Part shown: positions 16,942 to 25,509 of the stretch, in pieces
How positions within the stretch are numbered: the stretch's first letter is position 1
Layout of the letters: each line of letters starts with the position of its first letter
NCBI RefSeq assembly: GCF_029589435.1
Contig: NZ_JARRAG010000002.1
Span: forward strand, 868,001 to 932,000
DNA from: Paludisphaera mucosa
GTDB lineage: Bacteria; Planctomycetota; Planctomycetia; Isosphaerales; Isosphaeraceae
Length of the DNA: 64,000 nucleotides
Direction: 5' to 3'
Translations under genes and position numbers: made by a program
The notes under the pieces: generated by a model
The model's input: only the letters and a program-made list of their open reading frames with translations
The model's database searches: none
Told to the model about the DNA's origin: nothing

Positions 16942-18075
16942 ATGAACACGCGCGCCCACGGCCAGACGCCCTCGAAGCCCGCGACCCGGGGCGGGGCCCT
17001 CTCGTTCCTGTCTTGCCTGGCCGTGCTGGCGGCCTCGGCGTTCGGGCCCGAGAACGACTGGCTCCGCGTGGCCCGGGGGAAGACCCGGATCGGCCGCGAA
17101 CTCCGCGGCGTGGAGACGCGGGGCTACTACGAGGCGCTCATCGACGCCAACCGCGGGCCGGCCGCCGAGGCCGTCGCGGAGCCCCCCCCGGGCTGGATCC
17201 CCTTCGGCGCCGCCGGGATCGTCGAGCCGATCCCGACCTACCTCCGCTGGCGGATGCGGCCGAACCTCGACCTCGTCTGGAACGGCGTCCCCTTCCGGAC
17301 CAACTCCCGGGGCTACCGGACGCCCGAGGTCGCCTCGCCCAAGCCCGAGGGGGTCTTCCGCGTCGTGGTCTTCGGGTCCTCGAACACGATGGGCCACGGC
17401 GTCGGCGACGACGACGCCTATCCCCGCCTGCTCGAACGCTGGCTGAACGAATCCTTCGCCACGGGCCGCCGGATCGAGGTCGTGAACCTCGCCGTCTCGG
17501 GCGACTCCCCCTCGCGGCGGCTGGCGCGGATGATCGAGGAGGGCGAGGGATCCGAGCCCGACTGGATCCTCTGCGACGCCACCGTCCTCGACCCGGCCCT
17601 GGAGGCCGCGCACCTGGAGACCGTGGTGCGGGCCGACCCGCCGACGCCCATCCCCCCCGCCCTGCACTTCGTGACCGAGGCGCTCGCGCGGGCGGGCGCG
17701 TCCCCCTCCGACACGGTCGACGCCTTCCGCCTCAAGATCCGCCACGAGGCCGAGCCCCTGCTCGAAGAGGCGTACAAGGGCTGGGCCGAGTACGCGCGGC
17801 GGACCGGCGTCCCGCTGACGGTGGTCGTCATCCCCCGGGCCGACGAGAAGCTGGACAACGCCGTCCTGGACAGGATCATGCACGCGGCGATCCGCCACCA
17901 CCGGCTGGACGTCCTGGACCTCGGCGACGCGTTCCGCGACCTGGCCGCCGAGGAGTTCCGCGTCTCCCCCTGGGACAAGCACCCCAGCGTCCGCGGCCAC
18001 CGCGCGATCTTCGAAGCCTTCCGCTCCGCCCTGCTGGCGCGGGGGACGCTCCCGGGCCTGGACCTGGACGATTGA
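16942..18075 (+). CDS. SGNH/GDSL-like esterase, exported
   Basis: A 377-residue protein with an N-terminal hydrophobic segment (about 18-34) acting as signal or anchor. The catalytic fold starts near 135: VVVFGSSNTMGHGVG is a block I with Ser in a GSS rather than GDS context, NLAVSGDSP is block II-like, and the C-terminal DKHPSVRGH supplies the Asp-His pair of block V. These hydrolases remove or transfer acyl groups on lipids or polysaccharides, usually outside the cytoplasm. The N-terminal 100 residues hold a domain also seen in planctomycete SGNH proteins of unknown role. It is followed by a HEAT-repeat lipoprotein gene after about 145 bases. Confidence 0.75.
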   Translation: MNTRAHGQTPSKPATRGGALSFLSCLAVLAASAFGPENDWLRVARGKTRIGRELRGVETRGYYEALIDANRGPAAEAVAEPPPGWIPFGAAGIVEPIPTYLRWRMRPNLDLVWNGVPFRTNSRGYRTPEVASPKPEGVFRVVVFGSSNTMGHGVGDDDAYPRLLERWLNESFATGRRIEVVNLAVSGDSPSRRLARMIEEGEGSEPDWILCDATVLDPALEAAHLETVVRADPPTPIPPALHFVTEALARAGASPSDTVDAFRLKIRHEAEPLLEEAYKGWAEYARRTGVPLTVVVIPRADEKLDNAVLDRIMHAAIRHHRLDVLDLGDAFRDLAAEEFRVSPWDKHPSVRGHRAIFEAFRSALLARGTLPGLDLDD

Positions 18076-18219
18076 GCGGCCGGGCGCGGGGGCCGATTGG
18101 GATTGCCGCCCCCCCGGACTTCGACTAAAGTCCGCCACGATCCGGGACGATCGCGACGCGCGACCGCGTCGAGGCGACGGCCCCCGGGACCGCTGTTCAC
18201 GGAAGAGCAGTGCCACAGG

Positions 18220-18624
18220 ATGAGACGATCGCTCGGGGCGGCAACGCTGGTCCTGATCCTGGTCGCGGCGCAGGGATGCGGCATGACGACCCCGCGGAAC
18301 TTCCGCAAGATCCAGCATCCCGCGCCCATGGTCCGCGCCCGGGCGCTCAGCCTGGGCGACCGGCGGCCCGGCGCGCAGGTCGTCCCCGCCCTGGTCGGCC
18401 GCCTCGACGACCCCGACCCGGTGGTCCGCCTGGCGGCGCACGAGGAGTTGAAGCAGCGGACCGGCCAGGACTTCGGCTATCTCCCCTGGGAGGAGGAGCC
18501 CGAGCGCCGCGCGGCCGTCGAGCGCTGGCGGGAATGGCTGGGCGGCAAGCCGCCGGCGGCCGTCCCGGCGCCGACGCCCCAGCACCAGCCGACGACGCAG
18601 ATCCGCCGGACCATCCGGAAGTGA
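18220..18624 (+). CDS. HEAT-repeat lipoprotein
   Basis: A 134-residue small lipoprotein. The signal sequence MRRSLGAATLVLILVAAQGC ends in a lipobox-like AQGC (cysteine 20). The core (about 35-75) has HEAT-type helices, including VPALVGRLDDPDPVVRLAA. The tail is Pro/Gln-rich. The frame is open upstream to 18097, but the ATG at 18220 places the signal peptide at the N-terminus. It ends 7 bases before the MlaE-like permease gene, so it is probably the first gene of that operon and may be an accessory of the lipid transporter (inference). Confidence 0.7.
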   Translation: MRRSLGAATLVLILVAAQGCGMTTPRNFRKIQHPAPMVRARALSLGDRRPGAQVVPALVGRLDDPDPVVRLAAHEELKQRTGQDFGYLPWEEEPERRAAVERWREWLGGKPPAAVPAPTPQHQPTTQIRRTIRK

Positions 18625-18631
18625 GGGCCTC

Positions 18632-19495
18632 ATGGCGATGAGCGCGGGCGGGCACGTCTCGGAGTCGCCGGGCTGGCTGGCCCCGATCGGGTGGGTCGGC
18701 CGGACGGCCACCGGGACCCTGAGCTACCTGGGCGCGACGGCCCTGCTGACGCTGTCGGCGGGGGCCGCGATCGTGCGGGGACGCGACGACGACGAGACGA
18801 CGCTCCGCGCGGCCACGACGCACGAGCTGTCGTGGATGCTCTGGGCGGGCTTCCCGCTGGTGGCCCTGGTCCACGTGGCGATGGGCTCGTTCCTGTCGAT
18901 GCAGGCGTACTTCGGCAGCACGTTCGTCGACGGCACCGGGGCCGTGGTGGGCGTCGGCCTGCTGCGCAACCTGGCCTCGATGATGACCGGCCTGACCCTC
19001 GCCGGCCTGCTCCCCGGCCGGATCGTCCCCGAGCTGCGGCGGCTGCGCCGGGGCCCGGCGGACCTCCCCTTCGGGCGGACGGCCGCGGCGCGGATGCTGG
19101 CGGCGGTCGCGGCGACCCCCCTGCTCTCGCTCTGGGGCTGCGTGGTCGGCACGGTCGTGGGCTGGAAGTCGTCGGAGGCCCTGATGGGCCTCTCGACGGA
19201 CATGTACTTCCTGATGCTCGTCCGGATGCTCTGGTATCGCGACGTCGTCGGCGTGCTGGTCAAGGGCGTCCTGTTCGGGCTGGTCACCTCCGCCTTCGCC
19301 TGCGCCGAGGGCCTTCGGGACCTGGAGCCCGAGGCCGACGCCGGCGACGAGGCCGTCGCGACCATGAGCTCGGTCGTGCGGGCGTCGTGCCTGGCGATGG
19401 CGGCGATCCTGCTGCTGAACATGACCTGGTTCCTCTTCGTGTACCACGCGGTCCCGGTCTACGGGCCCTCGCTTCTGCAACCGCCGACCCCGTGA
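18632..19495 (+). CDS. MlaE-type permease of an MCE lipid transporter
   Basis: A 287-residue integral membrane protein with about five hydrophobic segments, matching the MlaE/YrbE permease of ABC transporters that move phospholipids between inner and outer membranes. Typical features are the long amphipathic N-terminal region, AMGSFLSMQAYFG in the second segment, and an internal loop followed by MLVRMLWYRDVVGVLVKGVLFGL, close to the MlaE motif that contacts the ATPase. It is coupled to the upstream lipoprotein (7-base gap) and lies 51 bases before the MCE-domain gene. The expected MlaF-type ATPase is not in the window. Confidence 0.82.
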   Translation: MAMSAGGHVSESPGWLAPIGWVGRTATGTLSYLGATALLTLSAGAAIVRGRDDDETTLRAATTHELSWMLWAGFPLVALVHVAMGSFLSMQAYFGSTFVDGTGAVVGVGLLRNLASMMTGLTLAGLLPGRIVPELRRLRRGPADLPFGRTAAARMLAAVAATPLLSLWGCVVGTVVGWKSSEALMGLSTDMYFLMLVRMLWYRDVVGVLVKGVLFGLVTSAFACAEGLRDLEPEADAGDEAVATMSSVVRASCLAMAAILLLNMTWFLFVYHAVPVYGPSLLQPPTP

Positions 19496-19546
19496 CAGAG
19501 GATCCGGGCCCGCCCGCGAAGGGGGCCTCGACCGGGAGGGAGCCCC

Positions 19547-20833
19547 ATGCGTCCACGTACATCGATGCGGGAAGTCTGGATCGGCCTGGTGGTGCTCGCC
19601 GCGCTCGGCGGCGTGGTCGCGCTGGCGGGGCTGGCGAGCGACGGCCCCGGGTTCCTCGCCCGCCAGGCGACGTTCGACGTCGTCTTCCGCGACGGCCAGG
19701 GGATCCGGGTCGGCAGCCCGGTCCGGATCGCCGGGCTCGACGCCGGCAACGTCGTCGATCTGTCGCTGGTCGAGGTCGAGGGCGCGCTGCGGGCGCGGGT
19801 TCGGCTGTCGCTGCCGGCGAGCCTGCTCAAGAAGCTCCGGCAGGACGTCAAGGTCACGATCGCGCCGGGGCTCACCGGCATGAGCCACGTCAACATCGTC
19901 TCGTCGGGCGCGTCCGACGTCACGCTCGTGGCCGGCCAGAAGATCACCGGGGTCGAGTCGTCGTTCTTCGACCCGATCATCGAGCAGGTCGGGCTGGGGC
20001 CGCAGGAGCGCAACCACCTCAGCCACACCATCGGCGAGATCCGCCAGACGGTCGACGCCGTCGGCCCCCGCCTGCGGCAGATCCTGGCCTCGTTCGAGGA
20101 CGCCTCGGGCAACGTCAAGGAGATGAGCGACTCGCTCCGGCCGGCCATCGAGAACACCGTCGGCCGCGTCGAGGACCTGGCCAAGCGGATCGGCGCGACC
20201 TCGCCCCGGATCGAGGCGGCCGTCACCCGGTTCGACGTCATCACCCGCCTGGTCGAGCTGATCCTCAGCGACAACCGCGAGAACCTGCGGCTGACCATCG
20301 GCTCGGCCAGGGACGCCGTCGGCTCGGTCAAGGACGTCCTGTCCGTCCACCGGCCCAAGATCGACCGCACCATCGAGCAGGTCGACATGCTCGCGGCGCG
20401 GGCCAACCGGGTCGCCTACCAGGCCGACCTGCTGACGACCCAGGGGGTGCAGATCGTCACCAACGGCCGCGCCGACATCGAGCGGTCGATCTCCAACGTC
20501 CGCGACGCCACCGACTGGGGCGACAAGCTCGTCCAGAAGATCTACACCAACCCGTTCGTCCTCAGCCCCTTCTACAAGCCGTCCAACGAGGACCTGCGGG
20601 TGCAGGCCGTCTACGACACGGCCCAGGTCTTCAGCAAGGGGGCCCAGGAGCTGCACGACGCCGCCAAGACCTTCGACGTCCTGCTCGCCCGCCCCGCCAC
20701 GCCCGAACAGCAGCAGGAGATGCAGAAGCTCCAGCAGCGCGTCCAGGCCCTCACCCAGGGCCTGGGCCAGACGTCGCAACAGCTGGCCGAGGGCCTCAAG
20801 GCCCCGGCCCAGTCCGGCCGGCTCCGGCGCTAG
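19547..20833 (+). CDS. MCE-domain (MlaD-like) lipid transport protein
   Basis: A 428-residue protein with one N-terminal membrane anchor (about 10-28). The MCE domain covers about 38-125 (FRDGQGIRVGSPVRIAGLDAG, then VTIAPGLTGMSHVNI). A long, mostly helical C-terminal part (about 150-428) has Gln-rich segments near the end, as in MCE proteins that form a needle or channel across the periplasm. The ATG has GGGAGGG 6 bases upstream. With the MlaE-like permease it would form the membrane part of a retrograde or anterograde lipid carrier. Confidence 0.85.
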   Translation: MRPRTSMREVWIGLVVLAALGGVVALAGLASDGPGFLARQATFDVVFRDGQGIRVGSPVRIAGLDAGNVVDLSLVEVEGALRARVRLSLPASLLKKLRQDVKVTIAPGLTGMSHVNIVSSGASDVTLVAGQKITGVESSFFDPIIEQVGLGPQERNHLSHTIGEIRQTVDAVGPRLRQILASFEDASGNVKEMSDSLRPAIENTVGRVEDLAKRIGATSPRIEAAVTRFDVITRLVELILSDNRENLRLTIGSARDAVGSVKDVLSVHRPKIDRTIEQVDMLAARANRVAYQADLLTTQGVQIVTNGRADIERSISNVRDATDWGDKLVQKIYTNPFVLSPFYKPSNEDLRVQAVYDTAQVFSKGAQELHDAAKTFDVLLARPATPEQQQEMQKLQQRVQALTQGLGQTSQQLAEGLKAPAQSGRLRR

Positions 20834-21078
20834 GCCGGGTTCCCGACGGGAGGTTTTTTCCGGTTTTGACTCAACCGGCGGGGCCGGAGGTCCGATACTA
20901 ACACCATCGACGTTCAACCTCGGACGTCAACGCGGTGGACGAAGACCGGAGCTGAGAATCCCGGCTGACCGTCAGTCGGCTCGCTCTGACGAGATGAATC
21001 TCAGCCGTCCGAATCGAACGGCACCCGGATCCGCTGAAGGCCAGGCCTTCGGCCACGGCACCCAACTGGAGGCGAACG

Positions 21079-21360
21079 ATGGAAATCTTCGGCGCAGGGG
21101 GCGCGCAAGGCCCTCAACCCATTTTCCCGCGACTGGCCCCGTTCAACGTCGACGCCGGCAGCACGGTTCACGCCGGCGCGCCTCGCGACCAGGTCGAAAT
21201 CTCGCCGCTCGGCCAGATGCTCGACGGCATCAGCCGCCTGCCCGAGATCCGGCACGAGCGGGTCGAGGAGATCCGCCGCCAGATCGCCGAGGGGACCTAC
21301 GACACCCCCGAACGGCTCGAGCTGGCCCTCGACCGGATGCTCTCCGAATTCATCGGCTGA
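21079..21360 (+). CDS. FlgM-like anti-sigma-28 factor
   Basis: A 93-residue protein. The C-terminal half (IRHERVEEIRRQIAEGTY followed by an acidic/aliphatic helix) matches the FlgM family, which binds and inhibits the flagellar sigma factor FliA until the hook is built. The N-terminal half is disordered in composition. GGAGG lies 6 bases before the ATG. No flagellar genes are in the window, so it would act on a distant regulon; a role with another sigma factor is possible. A GC-rich hairpin follows the stop. Confidence 0.7.
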   Translation: MEIFGAGGAQGPQPIFPRLAPFNVDAGSTVHAGAPRDQVEISPLGQMLDGISRLPEIRHERVEEIRRQIAEGTYDTPERLELALDRMLSEFIG

Positions 21361-21400
21361 TCCCCCCGGGGACCTCCGACCGAAACAAATCCGTAACGAC

Positions 21401-21446
21401 CAGGCCGGCCTCGGGCGCACCATGCATGGCGCGCCCGGGTCGGCCT
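21401..21446 (+). terminator. Terminator-like hairpin after the FlgM-like gene
   Basis: CAGGCCGGCCTCGGGCGC (21401-21418) pairs, with small bulges, to GCGCCCGGGTCGGCCTG (21430-21446), followed by TTGACGTTTCG. It lies about 40 bases after the stop. Confidence 0.5.
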
Positions 21447-21498
21447 GTTGACGTTTCGAAGGCGCCCGCCCCGAGGCCGTCGGCGTCCGATCCTCTCT

Positions 21499-21640
21499 CC
21501 TTCTCCCCCCGGGAGAAGGCGGCCGGGACGGCCGGATGAGGGTCGCGGCGCTTCAGAAGAGACCCGCGCCCTCCAGCCCCGTCGAACTCCGCCGACCCTC
21601 ATCCGCCGCTGCGCGGCACCTTCTCCCGGCGGGAGAAGGG
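21499..21640. repeat. Long inverted repeat, REP/MITE-like
   Basis: Two arms of about 47 bases, 21499-21545 and 21593-21640, are imperfect inverted copies. The left arm contains TTCTCCCCCCGGGAGAAGG and ends GGATGAGGGTCG; the right arm starts CGACCCTCATCCG and ends with a CTTCTCCC/GGGAGAAGG pair. Each arm is itself palindromic. The arrangement resembles repetitive extragenic palindromes or miniature elements scattered in bacterial intergenic DNA; only one copy lies in this window. Confidence 0.6.
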
Positions 21641-21686
21641 GAAGACGCCCGAACGCCTTCGAACAAATCGGGGCCGCGTCTTGCAT

Positions 21687-21738
21687 CCTACGGGTCGTCC
21701 AGTACGATACCGAAAGTATCTACTATTCGTCCCGTAGG
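21687..21738 (+). promoter_or_regulatory. Nested palindrome upstream of blaI: candidate operator/leader
   Basis: An outer perfect inverted repeat CCTACGGG (21687-21694) / CCCGTAGG (21731-21738) encloses an inner imperfect one, AGTACGATAC (21701-21710) / GTATCTACT (21716-21724). The right outer arm runs into the Shine-Dalgarno AGGAG (21736-21740) of the gene at 21747. The inner palindrome is a good candidate for the binding site of the BlaI-like repressor, since this family autoregulates through short dyads. As RNA, the outer stem would cover part of the ribosome-binding site. Confidence 0.55.
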
Positions 21739-21746
21739 AGACCGTC

Positions 21747-22154
21747 ATGGCCGACGTCGCGCCCACGCCTCGGGAACTGGAGGCGCTGAAGGTCCTTTGG
21801 CGCCGGGGGCCCGCGACCGTCCGCGAGGTGCATCGCGAGATGCAGCCCCGTGACGGGGAGCTGGCCTACACCACGGTGCTCAGCCTGCTGCAGACGATGG
21901 AGCAGAAGGGGTTCGTGGGCCACGAGCCCGCGGGCAAGGCGTACGCCTACTTCGCCAAGGTCCGGCGCGACGGCGTCTTCCGCAAGTTGGCCGGGGGCTT
22001 CCTCGACCAGGTCTTCGACGGCGCGATGGGCGAATACGTCGCCCGCGCGCTCCAGTCGCGAAAGCCGACCGTCGCCGAGCTGGAGGAGATCGAGGCGATG
22101 ATCGCCGAGGCCAAGGCGCTGGCACGGGACCGCGACGCGAAGGGGGGTGCGTGA
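21747..22154 (+). CDS. BlaI/MecI-family transcriptional repressor
   Basis: A 135-residue winged-helix repressor of the BlaI/MecI/CopY family. The N-terminal 75 residues form the DNA-binding domain (TVREVHREM, then YTTVLSLLQTMEQKGFV as recognition helix and wing). The C-terminal helices (about 90-130) dimerise. In the classical system a BlaR-type M56 peptidase inactivates the repressor by proteolysis. Here the M56 gene overlaps its stop codon (TGATG), so the pair is translationally coupled. AGGAG lies 6 bases before the ATG. Targets may include its own operon and genes elsewhere; no beta-lactamase is nearby. Confidence 0.9.
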   Translation: MADVAPTPRELEALKVLWRRGPATVREVHREMQPRDGELAYTTVLSLLQTMEQKGFVGHEPAGKAYAYFAKVRRDGVFRKLAGGFLDQVFDGAMGEYVARALQSRKPTVAELEEIEAMIAEAKALARDRDAKGGA

Positions 22155-25100
22155 TGACCCCCGCGGCCGCATCGCTCGGGTACCGGCTCCTGGACTATTA
22201 CGCCCTGGCGACGTGCGTCCTGCTCGCGGTCGTCCCGATCCTCCTTGGCCTGCGGCAGCCGGCGCGACGGATCGCCGTCGGCCGCGCCGCCCTCGGGGGC
22301 CTGCTCGCGCTCCTCGCCCTCGGCTTCGTGCCGCACTGGCCCAGGGTCGGCCTCGCGGGGCTCCTCACGTCGACGCCGGAGAGGACGACGATTCCACCCG
22401 CCGCGTCGGTCGCCCCGGCCCGGTCCGCCGGACCGCTCCCGGGGGCTTCGGAGTCGTCGCGGCCGGCCCTCGACGCCGGGCGGCCGGACGGGATCGCCCC
22501 CCCTGTCCCGACGGCGCCCGAACGGCCCGTCGCCGGCGTCGTGCGGACGGCGACGACCGCCCCGGACCGGGCCCTGATCGCTGTGCGAGCATTCGTCGTC
22601 GGCTCCGGCGCGATGCTGGCCTGGCTGGCGGTGGGATCGTGGCGGGTGTCCGTGCTGAGGCGTCGCTCCCGCCGGGCGACCCCGGCGGCGGAGGCCGTGC
22701 TCTCCTGGCTGGTGGGGGACGCCCCGACCCCCGCGCTGCTCGTCCACGACGCGCTGGGACAACCGGTGGCGATCGGCGTCTTGCGGCCGACGATCATCCT
22801 GCCGTCGCGGTTCCTCGACGAGCCGACCGCCCGCCTCGAAGCCGCCCTGGCGCACGAGTGGGGGCACATCCGCAACGGCGACCTTCGCCTGATCGCGGCC
22901 TCGCGGCTCCTGCTGCCGATCCTCTTCGCCCACCCGATCTACTGGTGGCTCCGCCGCCTCATCCGGGACGACCAGGAGGCGCTGGCCGACGCGGCGGCGG
23001 CGTCGGCCGTCGGGGGGCGGTTGGGCTACGCGGAGATCCTGTTCGCCTGGTCCAGGACTTCGCCGGACCGGTCGTGGCTCGCGGCGGGGGGTTCCGTCGC
23101 CTTGTTCGAGCGTCCATCCCAGGTCAAGCGGAGGATCGCCATGCTGCTGGACGGAGAATTCCGCGTCGAGCCGACCTGCCCCGCCCGCTGGCGGATCGCC
23201 GCGCGGGCCCTCACGGCGACGGCCGTCGTGGCCGCCTCGTTCCTGACCCTCCGCCCGGCGGCCGGCGGGGCCGACGGCCCCGGAATCCCCCGGCCGGTTG
23301 TGCAGGCCCAGGAGCCGACTCCTCCCGCGCCATCCAAGACCGAGCCGGACGCGATCGAAGCCCGCCTCCTCGACCCGGACGGCAAGCCCGTCGCGGGGGC
23401 CAGGGTGTACCTGGACGAGTCCATGACGTTCGCCGGCCCGAAGCGCCCGGGCCCGACGCTCACGCTCGTCGGGACGACGGGCCCCGACGGCTTGTTCCGC
23501 TACCCCCGAGGCCGGTCGGACGCGTACGTGCGGAGCCGAGTGATCGTGGCGGCCGAGGGCTACGGCCCCACCTTCGTCGACAGGACTCCGGCGGGCGAAG
23601 ACGAGGTCGTCCCGCTGGTCCGCGACGACGTCCCCATCCGGGGCCGCGTTATCGACGCCCGGGGCCGCCCGGTCGCCGGGGCCGCGGTGACGGTCGCCTC
23701 GATCTCCTGGAACCCCAGCGGCGACGTGGACCGGCTGATCGACGGCTTCAGGCCGAGGACCAGCGAGCCCAGGCCGGGCGAAACGGAGCGTTCGTGGTCG
23801 ATCGACGTCCCCTTCCTCCCCTCCGCGGTCGCCGACCAGGACGGCCGGTTCACTATTCGGGGCGTCGGCCGCGGGCGGATCGCCTCGCTCCGGGTCGCCG
23901 GAACGGGGATCGAGACGGCGCAGATCCGGGTTGCCACCCGCGAGATGCCGGCCGTCGAAGTCCTATTCGTCCCGGGCCGGAAGGACGGCCCGAAAGAGAC
24001 CTATTACGGCGCGACCTTCGAGTACGTCGCGCCTCCGGGACGGGAGGTCGTCGGGACGGTGACCGACCTGGAGACGGGACGGCCCGTGGCCGGGGCGACC
24101 GTCGGCTCCTCCCGATGGTCCACGTCGGTGGACCCCGATTTCCAGACGACCACCGACCCCCAGGGCCGCTACCGGCTCGTGGGCCTTCCGGCCAAACCCG
24201 GCAGGTTCAACGGCGACATCGAGGAGATCATCGCCGGAGGGGGTGCCACGCCGCCCTACCTCTCGGCGACGAAGCCGATCGGTCGGTTCGAAGCCGGCAA
24301 GCCCACCATCGTCGACCTCGCCCTCCGTCGCGGGGTCCGGGTCAAGGGGCGGGTCGTCGACAAGCAGACCGGCCAGGGCGTCCGCTCGATCGCCGTCTAC
24401 TTCGTCCTGGCCGGGAACCCCTACTGCACGCCAAACCCCCGGGCCATGTCGAGCAGCCTGCCAATCGGCCCATGGACCGACGACGACGGGAACTTCGAGC
24501 TGGTCGCGTCGCCGGGCCCGGGGGCGATCGCCGTGCGGGCGCGAGGCAAGAGCTTCCTGTACGACGACGAGGGCATGCCCTACCGGCGGGGGACGGGCGT
24601 GGAGACGATCCCGGGGCTGAAGTGGCAGAGCGTGGAGTCGGGCCTCGTCGACACGCTGACCGACATCTTCAAGCCGTACGAGTACCACGGCGTCGCGGGC
24701 GTCGACCCGAAGCCGGGCGATGCGGAGATCACCTGCGAGATCCTGCTCGACCGCGGCCGGTCGGTGCCGGGCCGGGTGGTCGGCCCGGACGGCTCGCCGC
24801 TGGCCGGGGCGGTCGTCCTGGGGGACGAGGATTACATCTTCGACCGAGGGCCCGAGCCGCAGCCGTCGGCCGATTTCGTGGTAGCGACGCTCGTCCCGAA
24901 CGCCCCCCGCACCGTCACGGCCTACCATGCCGAGAAGAACCTCGCCGGGTCCCTCGTGGTCGGGCCCGACGAGGTCGGCCCGGTGGTCCTGAAGCTGGAG
25001 CCGCAGGGCGAGGTGACAGGCCGGCTAATCGACGCCGCCGGGCTCCCGGTGGCCGGCTGGCAGATCATGCACGGCAACCCCCAGTCGTCGAAGCCGTCCG

Positions 25101-25312
25101 ACGCCGGCGGGGGCGCGGTGGTCGCCACGACGGCCGGGGACGGCCGATTCCGCATCCCGAGGATCGTCCCCGGGCGGAGCTACACCTTCACCGTCTGGAG
25201 CCTGCGGCCCAACCCGCAACACCCCAGGAACGTGACCCTGGTCGAGGGCCTGATCGTCCCGAGCGGCGAGACGAAGGACCTCGGCGACGTGTCCCGCGAC
25301 GCGGGCGATTAA
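22154..25312 (+). CDS. BlaR1-like M56 metallopeptidase with carboxypeptidase-regulatory-like repeats
   Basis: A 1052-residue membrane protein. The N-terminal part has hydrophobic segments near 15-35, 48-65, 140-160 and 350-375 around a cytoplasmic M56 peptidase domain whose zinc motif is HEWGH (H234-H238). After the last segment come about six Ig-like repeats of the carboxypeptidase-regulatory type, each opening with a version of VxGRVxDxxGxPVAGAxV (for example GRVIDARGRPVAGAAV and GTVTDLETGRPVAGATV). The usual penicillin-binding sensor of BlaR1 is absent; the repeats are probably extracellular and could be the sensing part. Start taken as ATG at 22154 overlapping the blaI stop; GTG at 22151 is possible. 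It would cleave the BlaI partner on receiving a signal (inference from the family). Confidence 0.85.
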   Translation: MTPAAASLGYRLLDYYALATCVLLAVVPILLGLRQPARRIAVGRAALGGLLALLALGFVPHWPRVGLAGLLTSTPERTTIPPAASVAPARSAGPLPGASESSRPALDAGRPDGIAPPVPTAPERPVAGVVRTATTAPDRALIAVRAFVVGSGAMLAWLAVGSWRVSVLRRRSRRATPAAEAVLSWLVGDAPTPALLVHDALGQPVAIGVLRPTIILPSRFLDEPTARLEAALAHEWGHIRNGDLRLIAASRLLLPILFAHPIYWWLRRLIRDDQEALADAAAASAVGGRLGYAEILFAWSRTSPDRSWLAAGGSVALFERPSQVKRRIAMLLDGEFRVEPTCPARWRIAARALTATAVVAASFLTLRPAAGGADGPGIPRPVVQAQEPTPPAPSKTEPDAIEARLLDPDGKPVAGARVYLDESMTFAGPKRPGPTLTLVGTTGPDGLFRYPRGRSDAYVRSRVIVAAEGYGPTFVDRTPAGEDEVVPLVRDDVPIRGRVIDARGRPVAGAAVTVASISWNPSGDVDRLIDGFRPRTSEPRPGETERSWSIDVPFLPSAVADQDGRFTIRGVGRGRIASLRVAGTGIETAQIRVATREMPAVEVLFVPGRKDGPKETYYGATFEYVAPPGREVVGTVTDLETGRPVAGATVGSSRWSTSVDPDFQTTTDPQGRYRLVGLPAKPGRFNGDIEEIIAGGGATPPYLSATKPIGRFEAGKPTIVDLALRRGVRVKGRVVDKQTGQGVRSIAVYFVLAGNPYCTPNPRAMSSSLPIGPWTDDDGNFELVASPGPGAIAVRARGKSFLYDDEGMPYRRGTGVETIPGLKWQSVESGLVDTLTDIFKPYEYHGVAGVDPKPGDAEITCEILLDRGRSVPGRVVGPDGSPLAGAVVLGDEDYIFDRGPEPQPSADFVVATLVPNAPRTVTAYHAEKNLAGSLVVGPDEVGPVVLKLEPQGEVTGRLIDAAGLPVAGWQIMHGNPQSSKPSDAGGGAVVATTAGDGRFRIPRIVPGRSYTFTVWSLRPNPQHPRNVTLVEGLIVPSGETKDLGDVSRDAGD

Positions 25313-25337
25313 GCCCTACGAGAGCCGATCAGGGCGG

Positions 25338-25364
25338 GCGGCCCTCCCGCTGCGCGAGGGCCGC
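25338..25364 (+). terminator. Hairpin after the M56 gene
   Basis: A perfect nine-base stem GCGGCCCTC / GAGGGCCGC with a nine-base loop lies 26 bases after the stop. The T-rich tail is weak (CCCTTTCGCC). Confidence 0.45.
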
Positions 25365-25509
25365 TCGGCGCCCTTTCGCCCCGCCTGTTCCCTCACCGCC
25401 GACGGTTCCGCTAGAATCGGACCTCGGGACGCCGGCTCGTGCTGCGACGCCCCTCTCTTCTCGACGGCGTCTCACACGACATCACGATCCGCATCCGAGA
25501 GCGACTCCC

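Noticed and set aside
16712-16945. A 77-codon frame before the SGNH gene
   Set aside because: Its second half is Pro/Arg-rich noise, it overlaps the SGNH start and there is no ribosome-binding site.
20871-20898. A sigma-28-like promoter (TCAA, then TCCGATAC) before the FlgM-like gene
   Set aside because: Only about half of the consensus matches and the spacing fits only with one base of slack. It would be attractive for a FlgM gene but is not good enough to list.
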